Origin: an uncultured Verrucomicrobiota bacterium
GTDB lineage: Bacteria; Verrucomicrobiota; Verrucomicrobiia; Opitutales; UBA9783
Length of the DNA stretch: 64,000 nucleotides
Assembly: GCA_946186275.1 (NCBI GenBank)
Contig: CAMHMO010000006.1
Coordinates: 24,761 to 88,760, forward strand
Direction of reading: 5' to 3'
Part shown: in pieces, positions 43,852 through 52,810 of the stretch
How positions within the stretch are numbered: position 1 is the stretch's first letter
Layout of the letters: the number at the start of each line of letters is the position of its first letter
Notes under the pieces: generated by a model
The model's database searches: none
The model's input: the letters and a program-made list of their open reading frames with translations, nothing else
What the model was told of the DNA's origin: nothing
Made by a program: the position numbers and the translations under genes

Positions 43852-45951
43852 TTAATTCAGCTGAATGCGCCCGAGGGGACGGATGGTAATTTCTTCGGTG
43901 AGCTCTTGATGCGACAATACGGGGAGGTCGTAAAGTTCCATTTCAATCAGCTTTCGGACGTAGCGGCGAATGTCCATGGAGGTCAGCAATACGGGTCTGT
44001 TCGCCTGGGTGAGCAGATCGCCCGTCGATTCCTTGACGGCTTTGACGATCTTTTTCGCCGACGGCGGATCGAGTGCCAAATAACTGCCGGCGGATGTCTG
44101 GCGAATGGCTTTGCGCACCATTTCCTCAATCTTCGGATCCAGCAGATAAACCGACAAAACGTTGCTTCCTTCGCTGAATTTGAAGCTTATATAGCGTCGC
44201 AATGTGGAACGGACGTAGTCCGCCAGGAGCACGGGTTCCTTTTCCTTTTGCCCCCAGTCGATGAGACACTGGAAGATGGTTTTCAGGTCGCGGATGGAAA
44301 TTTCTTCCTGCACGAGGCGTTGGAAAATTTCGGTAATTTTCTGGATAGGCAACACGCGCTGAACTTCTTTGATGATCTCCGGGTAATTCTGCTCCATGTT
44401 TTCCATGAGGAATTTGCACTCCTGAATGCCCAAAAAGTCGCTTGCGTAACGTTTCAGGACGTACGAAAGGTGGTGTGTTAAAATCTGTGGCGTGCGCATG
44501 TAAGCGACATTGGCGTTGTCCAACAGCGGGATGTCGTCGTTTTTGACCCACAGCGACGGAATGTACGGCAGGAACGATTCTTCTTCGGTGAGCCGGACGT
44601 TGAGAATTTCGAGATTTTCCTTCGTTTCCCGTGCAATAACGTGGTTCGGCAACAATTTTCCCTGCGCAATCGGCACCTCGTTGATGAGAATGCGGTAGGT
44701 GTTTTGTGCCAGACCGCCGTTGAAGCGCAAATGAATGCCCGGGAACGGTACGCCGAGATCGTGATAAAGCGCGCGACGAATTTGAATGAGGCGCTCGTTG
44801 AGAACGTCCGGTTCGATGGTGTCTTCGACGGAGCGTTCGACATCCAGCATCAGCGGGGTGGTGACGGAAAATTCGTTTTCATTGTTGTCGTCCGATTCCT
44901 GAACCACTTCCGGGAGTTTCGGGGAAGCGGATTTTTGTGTGACCGTTTTGCCCTTTTTCTTTTTCCCTTCTCCGTGCGTGGCGTTGAGGCTGTAACCGAT
45001 GCTTAAAATAATCGCTGCCAGAATTAAAAACGGAACTTTCGGAAATCCCGGCATCAACATCAATCCGATTACCATGACGCCGCCGATAAGTAACGCTTTC
45101 GGTTGTCCGAGCACCTGCGAACCGATATCGCGCCCGAGTATCGCGCCGTCCGCCGAACCGACTTTGGTAACGATAATACCCGCCGTAATGGCAATCAGCA
45201 GTGACGGAATTTGCGACACCAAACCGTCACCGATGGTTAAAATCGAATACGTCGTTACCGCCTTGCCGAGCTCCATGTTCTTCTGCGTCACGCCGATGAT
45301 AATACCGGCGATGATGTTGATGGCGGTAATAATCAGACCCGCGATGGCATCACCTTTAACGAATTTCATGGCACCGTCCATGGCACCGTAGAGCTGACTT
45401 TCGCGCTCCAAATTCGAACGGCGGCGTTTGGCTTCGTCCATGTCGATGGTTCCGGCGCGCATATCGGCGTCAATACTCATCTGCTTTCCAGGCATGGCGT
45501 CCAGCGTGAAACGCGCACCGACTTCGGCAACACGTTCGGCACCTTTGGTGATGACGAGAAAGTTGACCAACAGCAGGATAAGGAAGACCACCGCACCGAC
45601 GACGAAGTTTCCGCCGACAACAAACTGCCCGAAGGTGAAGATGATTTCGCCGGCGTTGGCGTGCAGCAAAATCATACGCGTACTGGTGATGTTCAACGCC
45701 AGTCGGAACAGCGTCGTGAACAACAGCATGCTCGGGAAGGTTGAAAACGAAAGCACGTTCGGGATGTACAGAGACATCATGAACATCACGACCGAAATTG
45801 TTAAATTGAGCGAAATCAGCGCATCCAGCATTGCCGGCGGCACCGGCACAATCATCAAAGAGATGACCATGACGAGGATAATCGCCAGCAGTACGTCGTT
45901 AAAACGGGAATACTTGGCGACCCACCGATCCAATTTTGCAACCCAATTCAT
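43852..45951 (-). CDS. sctV: Type III secretion export-gate protein SctV
   Basis: 699 residues. The N-terminal half has eight membrane helices; the FHIPEP-family region (residues about 80-165) is intact with FRLALNITSTRMIL, VVGAVVFLILLLVNF, GAERVAEVGARFTLD, AMPGKQMSIDADMRAG. The C-terminal cytosolic domain (about 370-699), which forms the nonameric substrate-docking ring, is complete. It differs from flagellar FlhA by gene context: the upstream overlapping gene is an SctY-like TPR protein, as in the Yersinia yscY-yscV order, and no flagellar genes are seen. A 4-base overlap couples it to that gene. Confidence 0.93.
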   Translation of the reverse strand: MNWVAKLDRWVAKYSRFNDVLLAIILVMVISLMIVPVPPAMLDALISLNLTISVVMFMMSLYIPNVLSFSTFPSMLLFTTLFRLALNITSTRMILLHANAGEIIFTFGQFVVGGNFVVGAVVFLILLLVNFLVITKGAERVAEVGARFTLDAMPGKQMSIDADMRAGTIDMDEAKRRRSNLERESQLYGAMDGAMKFVKGDAIAGLIITAINIIAGIIIGVTQKNMELGKAVTTYSILTIGDGLVSQIPSLLIAITAGIIVTKVGSADGAILGRDIGSQVLGQPKALLIGGVMVIGLMLMPGFPKVPFLILAAIILSIGYSLNATHGEGKKKKGKTVTQKSASPKLPEVVQESDDNNENEFSVTTPLMLDVERSVEDTIEPDVLNERLIQIRRALYHDLGVPFPGIHLRFNGGLAQNTYRILINEVPIAQGKLLPNHVIARETKENLEILNVRLTEEESFLPYIPSLWVKNDDIPLLDNANVAYMRTPQILTHHLSYVLKRYASDFLGIQECKFLMENMEQNYPEIIKEVQRVLPIQKITEIFQRLVQEEISIRDLKTIFQCLIDWGQKEKEPVLLADYVRSTLRRYISFKFSEGSNVLSVYLLDPKIEEMVRKAIRQTSAGSYLALDPPSAKKIVKAVKESTGDLLTQANRPVLLTSMDIRRYVRKLIEMELYDLPVLSHQELTEEITIRPLGRIQLN

Positions 45952-46289
45952 GCCGTTTCCCTCGCTTTCAAATACTTTTGCAGCTGTTCGCGCGATTCAT
46001 CCTTTTGATCTAATTCCCAAAGAATTTTGGCGTTGATATAATGGAAAGCGGCGCGAAACTCCGACGACAGAACGGTTTCGTCGAGTTCCGACAGGACGCT
46101 TTGCGCTTTCTTAAAACGCTTAGTGCGGTAGAGACACGACGCCAGCGCCAACGCAATGCGCGTGTCTTTTTCGTGCTGAACGGACAGTACGCGCAGTAAG
46201 TGGAGTGCCAAATTGTGTTTGGACTGCTGCATGTACAAAATCGCCAGCAGGTACAAAAAGTCCGAACGCGACTCATCGAGCGTTGTCAT
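45948..46289 (-). CDS. SctY/YscY-like type III secretion TPR protein
   Basis: 113 residues, all helical. Three TPR-like pairs can be read: ESRSDFLYLLAILYMQQ, HNLALHLLRVLSVQHEKD, TRIALALASCLYRTKRFKKA and FHYINAKILWELDQKDE. YscY of Yersinia is a 114-residue TPR protein encoded directly upstream of yscV; size, fold and position agree. YscY binds YscX and docks on the SctV ring to allow export of early substrates. No YscX-like gene is visible upstream; 443 bases there hold none. The gene overlaps sctV by 4 bases (ATGA). Confidence 0.7.
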   Translation of the reverse strand: MTTLDESRSDFLYLLAILYMQQSKHNLALHLLRVLSVQHEKDTRIALALASCLYRTKRFKKAQSVLSELDETVLSSEFRAAFHYINAKILWELDQKDESREQLQKYLKARETA

Positions 46290-46732
46290 CTATGCTTATT
46301 TTAAGCATTTGTCAATCAAATGTAAATAAGAAAGACATATTGGGGCGGTGTGCTTTGGGAAAAATTCGTACGCAACCGGTGGTGCTTGTGCCGTGGCGGC
46401 GGGATACTGCGAACGGTGAGCGCGGTGCGGCGGATATCTGCGGGCTTAATGGGATAGCCGTTTGATTTTGAAAAAGAAAAAAGATGAGATTCTTAAAAAG
46501 GCAAGTCATCGATACGCCGAACGACTTCGATATGGATACGGTTGTCGCGATATCGGCGACCGACGACGAATTTTTTCGATTTTTTTGTGCAAAAACGTTT
46601 TATATGTACTTTCTTAAAACGATTTTCCGGAAACATACGGTACTTTTTGGTAAAAACCGCTCTCATCGGTATGTTTTTCGATTGTCACAAAAACCTTGCA
46701 ATATTTTCGGAAACATTTACCTTTTTTCTTGT
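46290..46732. other. Divergent region between the sctY-like gene and a secreted-protein gene
   Basis: An open frame reaches back to 46484 here but lacks protein character and its only Met codons lack ribosome sites, so I treat it as leader. No repeats seen. It should contain promoters in both directions for T3SS-associated genes. Confidence 0.45.
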
Positions 46733-48145
46733 ATGGTTGAAAAACATTCAAGGTTTACGGGTGCAACGGGACTTTGTTTTGTGTTTGCGGTCGGTGCGAC
46801 GCTTTTGTGCGGACTGTCGCAAATGCATGCGGGAAACGGACCGTCGAAGCCCGAGGAACCCGTGGATCCCATGCATGAACTTGTTGCCATTCAGTACGAT
46901 AAGTCTGGGCAGTTGCGTACGGATTTTACCGATAATCGGAAGTTTGTGGAACTGCTGGGGAAAGCGTTTGAAGAATATACGATGTCTATGGGGACTCTGG
47001 AGAGTTGGAAGGATCCCAAGAGTTGGATTCCGACTGCCAAAGCGTATCATGCGGCATTCGAAGAACTAAAAAAACGTTTGCAGGGCAAATGGAGAGATGT
47101 TTTCGGTAATGGACCTTCGCGATTTCCGTGGAACGGACATCCCGACGGCGCGACCGATTTATGGCGGGAAGATGCTTTGCGACGGGATATGCCGGTCGCT
47201 TTGTCACAGTGGGCTTCCGGCATCCAGGGACGCGGGCATATTTGCCCAACCAAGGTTCTGTATAACGGAGGTTGCTCCGGTACTGAATTCCATGTTCCGA
47301 ATGCCAACAGGGCGTATGTGCCGAATAATTCGCCGGCTTATTCCAGCCAGGGCGTGATCGATAACGGTAAAGACAAGTATAAAGCGTACGTTTTGAAGTT
47401 TTTCAATGCTTCGAATTTAAGCGAATGTAAAAAATACCTGGAGAAATTTTTTTGTGCACCCGTTTCAAATCTTCTTATATCGGGATCAATACGTTTGAGA
47501 GAGGCGGGTTGCAGCGATTACAGAGAAGGTGTTCAGCTTCTGCTGAACCTTTATGCGGATTACTATTCGTTGGATGCCGTCGGAATTCACGATCGGGAGG
47601 ATCATTTCGTTTGTGAAATGCCCGTATTTCTGATGGCGTCTTTCGATAACTTTGTTAGAGCGACGGCATGCATGGTGGAGTTGATGGTAGCATGTTATGC
47701 GCATTACGAACAATGGAACCCGGGGGATCGGAAATGGTTGTGTTCGCTGCTTGATAACCTGGACGCCAATTACTATGTGAAAGAAAATCTGCATACGTAT
47801 TGTATCCAAGGTCACGATTTACTGATGGGCTATTGGCACGTCGGGACTCACGGAGTTATGAGCATGGCTCTTAGTATAAAAACAATTTCATGTGACGGAT
47901 TGGCGAAAGCGTTTGACAAACTCGGGTATAATCCGTTGCCGAAAGAGACGTGGCAGAAATTTGTGAATTATGCTGGAAGACGATTGTCTCTTGTTTTTGA
48001 GACTTCAAGCTGGATTAAGGATCGTACATGGAAAGGTGTTTCAGTTGGACGCGGACCGAACAATGCGAATACGGTTTTGCATCGAAGTGAGACATTTGAT
48101 CAGGTTCCGTGTGCCAAAGAAGTGCTTGAGGAGACGTCGGGGTAG
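46733..48145 (+). CDS. Exported protein of unknown family
   Basis: 470 residues from the ATG at 46733. MVEKHSRFTG followed by CFVFAVGATLLCGLSQMHAG is a Sec signal peptide, cleaved near HAG-NG. The mature protein is rich in Trp, Tyr, Cys and His (for example SWKDPKSW, QWNPGDRKWLCSLLDN, HTYCIQGHDLL) and mostly alpha/mixed. I recognise no enzyme motif; a family assignment is not possible by reading. Position between the sctY/sctV pair and a translocator-like gene, all likely connected with secretion, suggests an envelope or host-interaction role. Codon use is like its neighbours. Confidence 0.75.
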   Translation: MVEKHSRFTGATGLCFVFAVGATLLCGLSQMHAGNGPSKPEEPVDPMHELVAIQYDKSGQLRTDFTDNRKFVELLGKAFEEYTMSMGTLESWKDPKSWIPTAKAYHAAFEELKKRLQGKWRDVFGNGPSRFPWNGHPDGATDLWREDALRRDMPVALSQWASGIQGRGHICPTKVLYNGGCSGTEFHVPNANRAYVPNNSPAYSSQGVIDNGKDKYKAYVLKFFNASNLSECKKYLEKFFCAPVSNLLISGSIRLREAGCSDYREGVQLLLNLYADYYSLDAVGIHDREDHFVCEMPVFLMASFDNFVRATACMVELMVACYAHYEQWNPGDRKWLCSLLDNLDANYYVKENLHTYCIQGHDLLMGYWHVGTHGVMSMALSIKTISCDGLAKAFDKLGYNPLPKETWQKFVNYAGRRLSLVFETSSWIKDRTWKGVSVGRGPNNANTVLHRSETFDQVPCAKEVLEETSG

Positions 48146-48642
48146 GGAGAAATAAATATAAAGAAATAAGATTGAAGCGAAAAGAAGTGACTTCGTTTTT
48201 GATGATAGGATAAGTAAGAAATCTAAAGATCTGAGGAATCGGGTCAATTGTCACGGAGCGATGTGCAATATGTCGAGAAAGTGACGGCTTCGTCCGATAT
48301 ATGGTCGAGGAAACGTCGCATGTATGGGATGCGGTGTCGTCGAATATTCGAGGTGATGCCGTGGTTTGTCGTTCGCATGACGATGTCACTTCTAATTGCA
48401 ATTTCGGACGTTTCCGAGACTGGAGTTCCTGACGGTTGGATGTTAACCTTCGCGGTGCGGGTTTGTGCGTATGCGTCTTTTGTGTATGTCGTATGAGAGG
48501 GCATCGCGCGGGTTGTATTCTCCGTTGCGTCGCTCGTGATTTTTCCCAAACATATAAAAATTTTCGAAAGTTTTCCCAAAAACATCCGTTCTACGTTTAT
48601 AAGCATGCGTTGAATGAATGCATGCACCAAGAGGTCAAAATT
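48146..48642. other. Leader region of the translocator-like gene
   Basis: About 500 bases without a supported gene. An open frame extends from 48436 through the leader into the gene, but the strong AGAGG site just before 48643 sets the real start. Ends with an AT-rich stretch (48540-48600) likely to contain the promoter. Confidence 0.45.
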
Positions 48643-49746
48643 ATGAGCGAAGTTACATTCAACAGTCAGAGTCTCACGACGGATGCGACCAATTACACGA
48701 ATTCCGTTGATAAATTAAAGCAGGCGGCAAAGCCACATACAGACGGTTCGGGCGTCATTACCGTTACCCGCGAAACTACAACGGAGGACGCCAAGAAGAT
48801 AGAAAACTATACGTCGCAAATCAATGTGCTGGTTATGGGAACGAAAACAGAAGATATACAGCAGGCTTTGTGGGCGAATCCGATATTGGGGAATAAATTG
48901 GCGAATTTATTGGGATGTAAATCAGATGCATTGCCGACCGTTTTGTCGGACTTGAATAAATCCGTAACCAATTTACCGAGCATTCTCGGCAGTTTGTTGG
49001 TGTCTTTCGAAGACAAAAAATTTCAGGAACAGGTCAATATGGCACTTTCGGCGGCGGAACCGTTCCTGAAAGCCGTGACCGACAGCGATATGCGCGAACT
49101 GTTAAAGTTGCTCATTATGGTGTTTGCGCAACTGATGACGACGCAACGGGAAAACGATCTGCTGAATTTGAATAACCTGATGAGTTCTTTTGAAGCCAAG
49201 ATCAAAGAAATAGAAGCATCAAAAGACAAGCAGTATGATGCGGCGATAACGTCGGCCGTTACCGGTATTGTCATGGGTTTTGTTTCGTTGGGGCTGACGG
49301 CTATCGGCACAACCATGCAGTTAAGGAGTGCTTCCAACACGATGAGTGCCAATAAGATAAGTGAAGCATCAAATAAACAATTGGCGTTGAATAACAAAAT
49401 GGGTTCACTTACCAGTGCGGAATTCAAAACCGGTTTTAAGAAACTGCTGGACGTTGCGACTCAAAGCCAATTTATACTCGGCGGTGCGATGACGGCGGGC
49501 TCGCAGGGAGCTTCGCAAGCCGCACAAGGTATCGCCGGATGGGTAAGTGCGGAGCAACAGCAAGATGCAAAGGAGATGGATATAAAGGCGGAAGCAGAAG
49601 CCATGGTGATGGAAGTTATACGGAAGGCGCAGGAACAAAATCAGTCGACCGCGAAAGCACTCATGGACTTTATCAACAATCTGCTTTCCATGATACAACA
49701 GTTGAATCAAAATGCCCGACAGACGGAAATGCAGATTGCGGCGTAG
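48643..49746 (+). CDS. Type III secretion translocator-like protein (SctE/IpaB/YopB type)
   Basis: 367 residues from the ATG at 48643, with AGAGG 8-9 bases upstream. No signal peptide. The N-terminal third is polar and Ser/Thr-rich, then long amphipathic helices, then a membrane segment (AITSAVTGIVMGFVSLGLTA, about residues 202-221), followed by another helical segment and a Gln-rich coiled-coil tail (MIQQLNQNARQTEMQI). The layout of hydrophobic segment flanked by coiled coils, without signal peptide, is that of pore-forming translocators (IpaB/SipB/YopB/EspD); sequence identity is not evident. A rho-independent terminator follows. It is 2.4 kb from sctY on the other strand. Confidence 0.6.
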   Translation: MSEVTFNSQSLTTDATNYTNSVDKLKQAAKPHTDGSGVITVTRETTTEDAKKIENYTSQINVLVMGTKTEDIQQALWANPILGNKLANLLGCKSDALPTVLSDLNKSVTNLPSILGSLLVSFEDKKFQEQVNMALSAAEPFLKAVTDSDMRELLKLLIMVFAQLMTTQRENDLLNLNNLMSSFEAKIKEIEASKDKQYDAAITSAVTGIVMGFVSLGLTAIGTTMQLRSASNTMSANKISEASNKQLALNNKMGSLTSAEFKTGFKKLLDVATQSQFILGGAMTAGSQGASQAAQGIAGWVSAEQQQDAKEMDIKAEAEAMVMEVIRKAQEQNQSTAKALMDFINNLLSMIQQLNQNARQTEMQIAA

Positions 49747-49779
49747 TGCGGCGGAAGCATATTTTGCACGTTAATATTG

Positions 49780-49832
49780 AAACGGAGAAGTTTTTCGCAA
49801 ATTCAAAGCGGGATGTTTCTCCGTTTTTTTAT
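49780..49832 (+). terminator. Rho-independent terminator
   Basis: Ten-bp stem AAACGGAGAA/TTCTCCGTTT with a 27-base loop, followed by T4 and more Ts. Positioned 35 bases after the translocator-like stop. Confidence 0.6.
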
Positions 49833-49961
49833 TCGGACCACTTTTTATATTCGGCGGCATTGGAAAGGTTCTTTGTATGTTCGCGATATCGCGGGTTTGC
49901 GACCTGAAAATTAAACGGAAAACCGTTTAACATTGGCTTTGAATAACACTCCGCAGGTATT

Positions 49962-51098
49962 TCAGTGCTGAAAAATCCGTTCGTCCAACACAAGGGAACG
50001 CTCTTCGGTTTTTGTTTCATCCCAATGTTGATGCAAAATACCGCCGAGGAACAAAGTCGATTGCTCTTCGGCGTAATGAAAATTGGCGAGACGTTGCAGG
50101 GCACCGTTGACGGAATTGGCATGAAACGTCGTTAAAACGCAGTGTCCCGTGAGCGCGGCATTGACGACGAATTTCAGGTGTTCCGCGGAACGCACTTCGC
50201 CAAACCCGACCACATTGACGCTTTGTCGTACCAAAATGCGCATCCACGGTTCGGCGAGCAGATCGGGCGTCGCTCTGAATTGAAGCAGGTGCGGGTGGAA
50301 AATTTCAATCGGATCCTCGAAACTGAAAACGCGCTTTTGATGTTTGATGCGGTTCAGTAAATAATAGTAAGAGGTTGTTTTTCCGTTCCCAATTGGACCG
50401 CTGAGGATCCATAAACCGGGTCGGGCTTCCGGAACGGCTTTTGCAAATTCGGTCTGTAGCAACGGTTGCATGTTGTAGGTTTTATTTTTATTCGGCGAGT
50501 GAAGCCGAAGCACGATGCAGTCGCCGTGCACACTCGGCAGAATGGAGACGCGGCAGAAAACCGTTTCCTTAGGTAACGAATACGAAAATTGCCCGTTAAG
50601 CGGCGTCGCTGTCGCCTGAATATCCAGTTCGGATTTGATTTTGAGGATATTGACGAAGGTTTTCAGCCATTCGTGCGGCCAACGTTCCAGAAAGGTGCGT
50701 TGTCCCAAACGGCGCGCGAAGACTTTAATATCCTCTTTGGACGGTTCAAAGTGGATATCCGAACAGCCGTTTTCATTGGCGAACATCAAAACATTCGCCA
50801 GTTTTTGCTCCAAAAAAGAGGCTTCATTTCCATGTTGTGTCTGCCGAAACTCCGAAACGGCTTTTTGGAAGTCTTCTTCATCGACTGCCTCGATTTCGAC
50901 GGCAACGGATTGGGTTTGCTTTAAATAATTTAAGTACTGCAACGCATCGCCCGAAGGCGACCGGCGCACCGCAAGTCGGATGTGCTTTTTGCTTTGTTCG
51001 CGCAGAAGAATGCCGATTGAAATCAAATACGAATGCGGGAGAGGGCGCACGACTTCAGGGTAAAAGGGGGAGAAGATTGGGCAAGATTTTGGTGACAA
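49962..51098 (-). CDS. GspE/PilB-type secretion ATPase, N-terminally short
   Basis: 378 residues, against about 500-560 for GspE, because it has only one short N-terminal domain (LPHSYLISIGILLRE) before the NTPase. SDIHFEPS is the 'S-D-I-H' motif; GPIGNGKTT (residues 234-242) Walker A; FSFEDPIEI the Asp box; NVVGFGEVRSAEH the Walker B region; LTTFHANS the His box. GspE usually has G-E-I-R-D-x-E-T where this has G-E-V-R-S-A-E-H, so an Asp is replaced. Start is uncertain: TTG at 51098, or GTG at 51050. No type II or pilus genes are nearby. May power a partial pilus/secretion system. Confidence 0.75.
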   Translation of the reverse strand: MSPKSCPIFSPFYPEVVRPLPHSYLISIGILLREQSKKHIRLAVRRSPSGDALQYLNYLKQTQSVAVEIEAVDEEDFQKAVSEFRQTQHGNEASFLEQKLANVLMFANENGCSDIHFEPSKEDIKVFARRLGQRTFLERWPHEWLKTFVNILKIKSELDIQATATPLNGQFSYSLPKETVFCRVSILPSVHGDCIVLRLHSPNKNKTYNMQPLLQTEFAKAVPEARPGLWILSGPIGNGKTTSYYYLLNRIKHQKRVFSFEDPIEIFHPHLLQFRATPDLLAEPWMRILVRQSVNVVGFGEVRSAEHLKFVVNAALTGHCVLTTFHANSVNGALQRLANFHYAEEQSTLFLGGILHQHWDETKTEERSLVLDERIFQH

Positions 51099-51126
51099 TT
51101 TTCAAAAATATTTCAAAAAACACTTG

Positions 51127-51166
51127 CTACCTACCTACCTACCTACCTACCTACCTACCTACCTAC
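51127..51166 (+). repeat. Tetranucleotide repeat (CTAC)x10 before a surface-protein gene
   Basis: Ten perfect CTAC units end one base before an ATG at 51168 and 17 bases before the better-supported start at 51184. Tetranucleotide tracts of this length are classic slippage sites for phase variation in surface genes. Confidence 0.9.
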
Positions 51167-51167
51167 C

Positions 51168-51905
51168 ATGGAAGCATCAAGCTATGAGAAGCAAATTGTT
51201 CTTTACGGCAGGCGTTATCGGGATGCTGTCGGGTGTGGCATTGGGAGTGACGGACGGATCGGAAGCCAATTACGAACGGGAGTACAGTCCGTACATGCAT
51301 TGAGAGGCGGATGGCTGTTTGGAGGGGATGTAAAGTGCGATTTTACCGCCAGCGATCATCCCGAAAACAACAAAAGTTCGAAAGGAAGCACCAAAAGCGC
51401 GTGGTCGGGTTCGGGAGAGTTTGGGGTATCCTGTTTTGACGATCGGGTTTTCATCGGGTTGGAATTGGGATATTTTACGGGAAAGGCGACATTTAAACCG
51501 CAAGACGGTGCCGACGAAGTGATTTTTCCTGCCGAATTCGGGAACGCGTTCGGTGCCTGCAACGTGACGCTGCGGCATTATTTCGGCGAACGCGGTTTTT
51601 GGTACGGCGGTGTCGGTGCGGGTATTGCGCGTGTTTCTTTGACAGCGGATCTTGTTGCGAAGCCCGGTGCTCCCGACGGTGTGGTGATATCGTTCGGTAC
51701 GAAAGCATGGAGCTTTTTGGGGCAGGGATTTACGGGTTTTGGTTTGTGTTTGAATGACCATTGGCAGCTGACGGTCGGTTACCGCCTGCGGTATTTGTCC
51801 GGGAATGCAACCTTGAGGATGGTGGGTGGCGCAGATACGATGAGTTTTAAAATGAAGCAGGATCTGAGCCATGCCGCAGAAGTCGGTCTGACGTATCAAT
51901 TTTAG
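51168..51905 (+). CDS. Outer-membrane beta-barrel surface protein, signal peptide out of frame
   Basis: The frame from 51168 to 51905 holds a beta-barrel: alternating strands such as GWLFGGDVKCDFTAS, FIGLELGYFTGKATF, GFGLCLNDHWQLTVGYRL and a C-terminal TYQF ending in Phe, as required for BAM insertion. Its own N-terminus is not a signal peptide. A different frame, ATG at 51184 (GGAAG site upstream), gives a clear one: MRSKLFFTAGVIGMLSGV, continuing to SEANYEREYSPYMH, then TGA at 51301. Fusing the two at about 51297 (one-base shift) would give an exported barrel of about 240 residues. So the gene is off or damaged in this genome. The CTAC tract lies just upstream. Confidence 0.65.
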   Translation: MEASSYEKQIVLYGRRYRDAVGCGIGSDGRIGSQLRTGVQSVHALRGGWLFGGDVKCDFTASDHPENNKSSKGSTKSAWSGSGEFGVSCFDDRVFIGLELGYFTGKATFKPQDGADEVIFPAEFGNAFGACNVTLRHYFGERGFWYGGVGAGIARVSLTADLVAKPGAPDGVVISFGTKAWSFLGQGFTGFGLCLNDHWQLTVGYRLRYLSGNATLRMVGGADTMSFKMKQDLSHAAEVGLTYQF

Positions 51906-51942
51906 AAAAGAACAAAACAGATCCAGTGGGGTTGCGATAAGC

Positions 51943-51971
51943 GGGCGTCGTTATGACGCTCTTTGTTTTTT
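51943..51971 (+). terminator. Rho-independent terminator
   Basis: Hairpin GGGCGTC/GACGCTC (one mismatch) with a 5-base loop and a following TTTGTTTTTT. It ends the barrel-protein transcript and faces convergent sfsA. Confidence 0.55.
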
Positions 51972-51983
51972 CCGGATTGGATT

Positions 51984-52724
51984 TTAAACAAGGGATTTTG
52001 GATCGATTTGAAAATACTTTCCAAGTGCGACTCCTTCGGGTGTGACCCGAAAATTCGCCTGCCACATTTCCAAACCGCGATGTAGGCAGTCAAACACCAA
52101 ATCTGAAACTTCTTTGTAACGCGTACTCGGTTGTGTTACGCGAAATCCCGGGTTATCGTAGAGAAAGCAGAGCAACAGAATGGCGCGTTGATGCGTTTGC
52201 AGGCTTTTTGTTAAATCCTTTATGTGTTTAACGAGGCGATCGACGGAGGAAAACGGCGACGAATTTTTTCGCTTTACGTACGGCGGGATGTTGATTTGCA
52301 GAAACTGCAACGGCGTTTTGACCTCCAAATAGGTGTTGCCGACGAGAAAATCCAATTTTGAAGCTCCGAGAACCTGTTCGCGTAAAACCGTTTGCGCTTT
52401 CCCGACCATTGCTTCAAAACCTCCGTTTCTTAAATAATGCTCGACGTAACGATTGGCGGCGCTTTGGTTGATGCCGATCCAGGATTTTTCAATATCCTCC
52501 GACCGATTTAACGAAATCGCTTCAACCGTGAAAGCGGTTTTGCGGTTTTTGTCGGTGCTTTCGGACAATAAACAGGGACGCTCGTCCAATGTGATGTCGC
52601 CAACGTTCCCCGTCGTCGGGCAATGGGAATGATATTCACGTCCATTGTACGAGACATCCATGGTAAATTGCGTTTTGCGTTTGATGATGGTGCCCTCGAG
52701 CAGTTGATGTGAATGACGATACAT
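51984..52724 (-). CDS. sfsA: SfsA-family nuclease/DNA-binding protein
   Basis: 246 residues, the normal size. Family marks: LLEGTIIKRKTQFTMDV near the N-terminus, SHCPTTGNVGDI (H-C-P-N-T-G motif, here with T), GASKLDFLVGNTYLEVKT, which forms the D...E-x-K PD-(D/E)XK-like nuclease core, and KHIKDLTKSLQTHQRAILL. SfsA was named for sugar-fermentation stimulation and is reported to be a DNA/RNA nuclease. It is followed on the same strand by nothing in the window and preceded 86 bases upstream by a small gene of the dnaX operon. Confidence 0.9.
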   Translation of the reverse strand: MYRHSHQLLEGTIIKRKTQFTMDVSYNGREYHSHCPTTGNVGDITLDERPCLLSESTDKNRKTAFTVEAISLNRSEDIEKSWIGINQSAANRYVEHYLRNGGFEAMVGKAQTVLREQVLGASKLDFLVGNTYLEVKTPLQFLQINIPPYVKRKNSSPFSSVDRLVKHIKDLTKSLQTHQRAILLLCFLYDNPGFRVTQPSTRYKEVSDLVFDCLHRGLEMWQANFRVTPEGVALGKYFQIDPKSLV

Positions 52725-52810
52725 TGGTAGGTTTTTAGGAATTGCATCGGATACAAAAACCGTGACCGACGACGATAAAAACAGGCTCGGCTTTCATTTG
52801 TTTCATACAT

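Noticed and set aside
51127..51166. CRISPR-like array
   Set aside because: Repeat unit is four bases without spacers; it is a simple sequence repeat.
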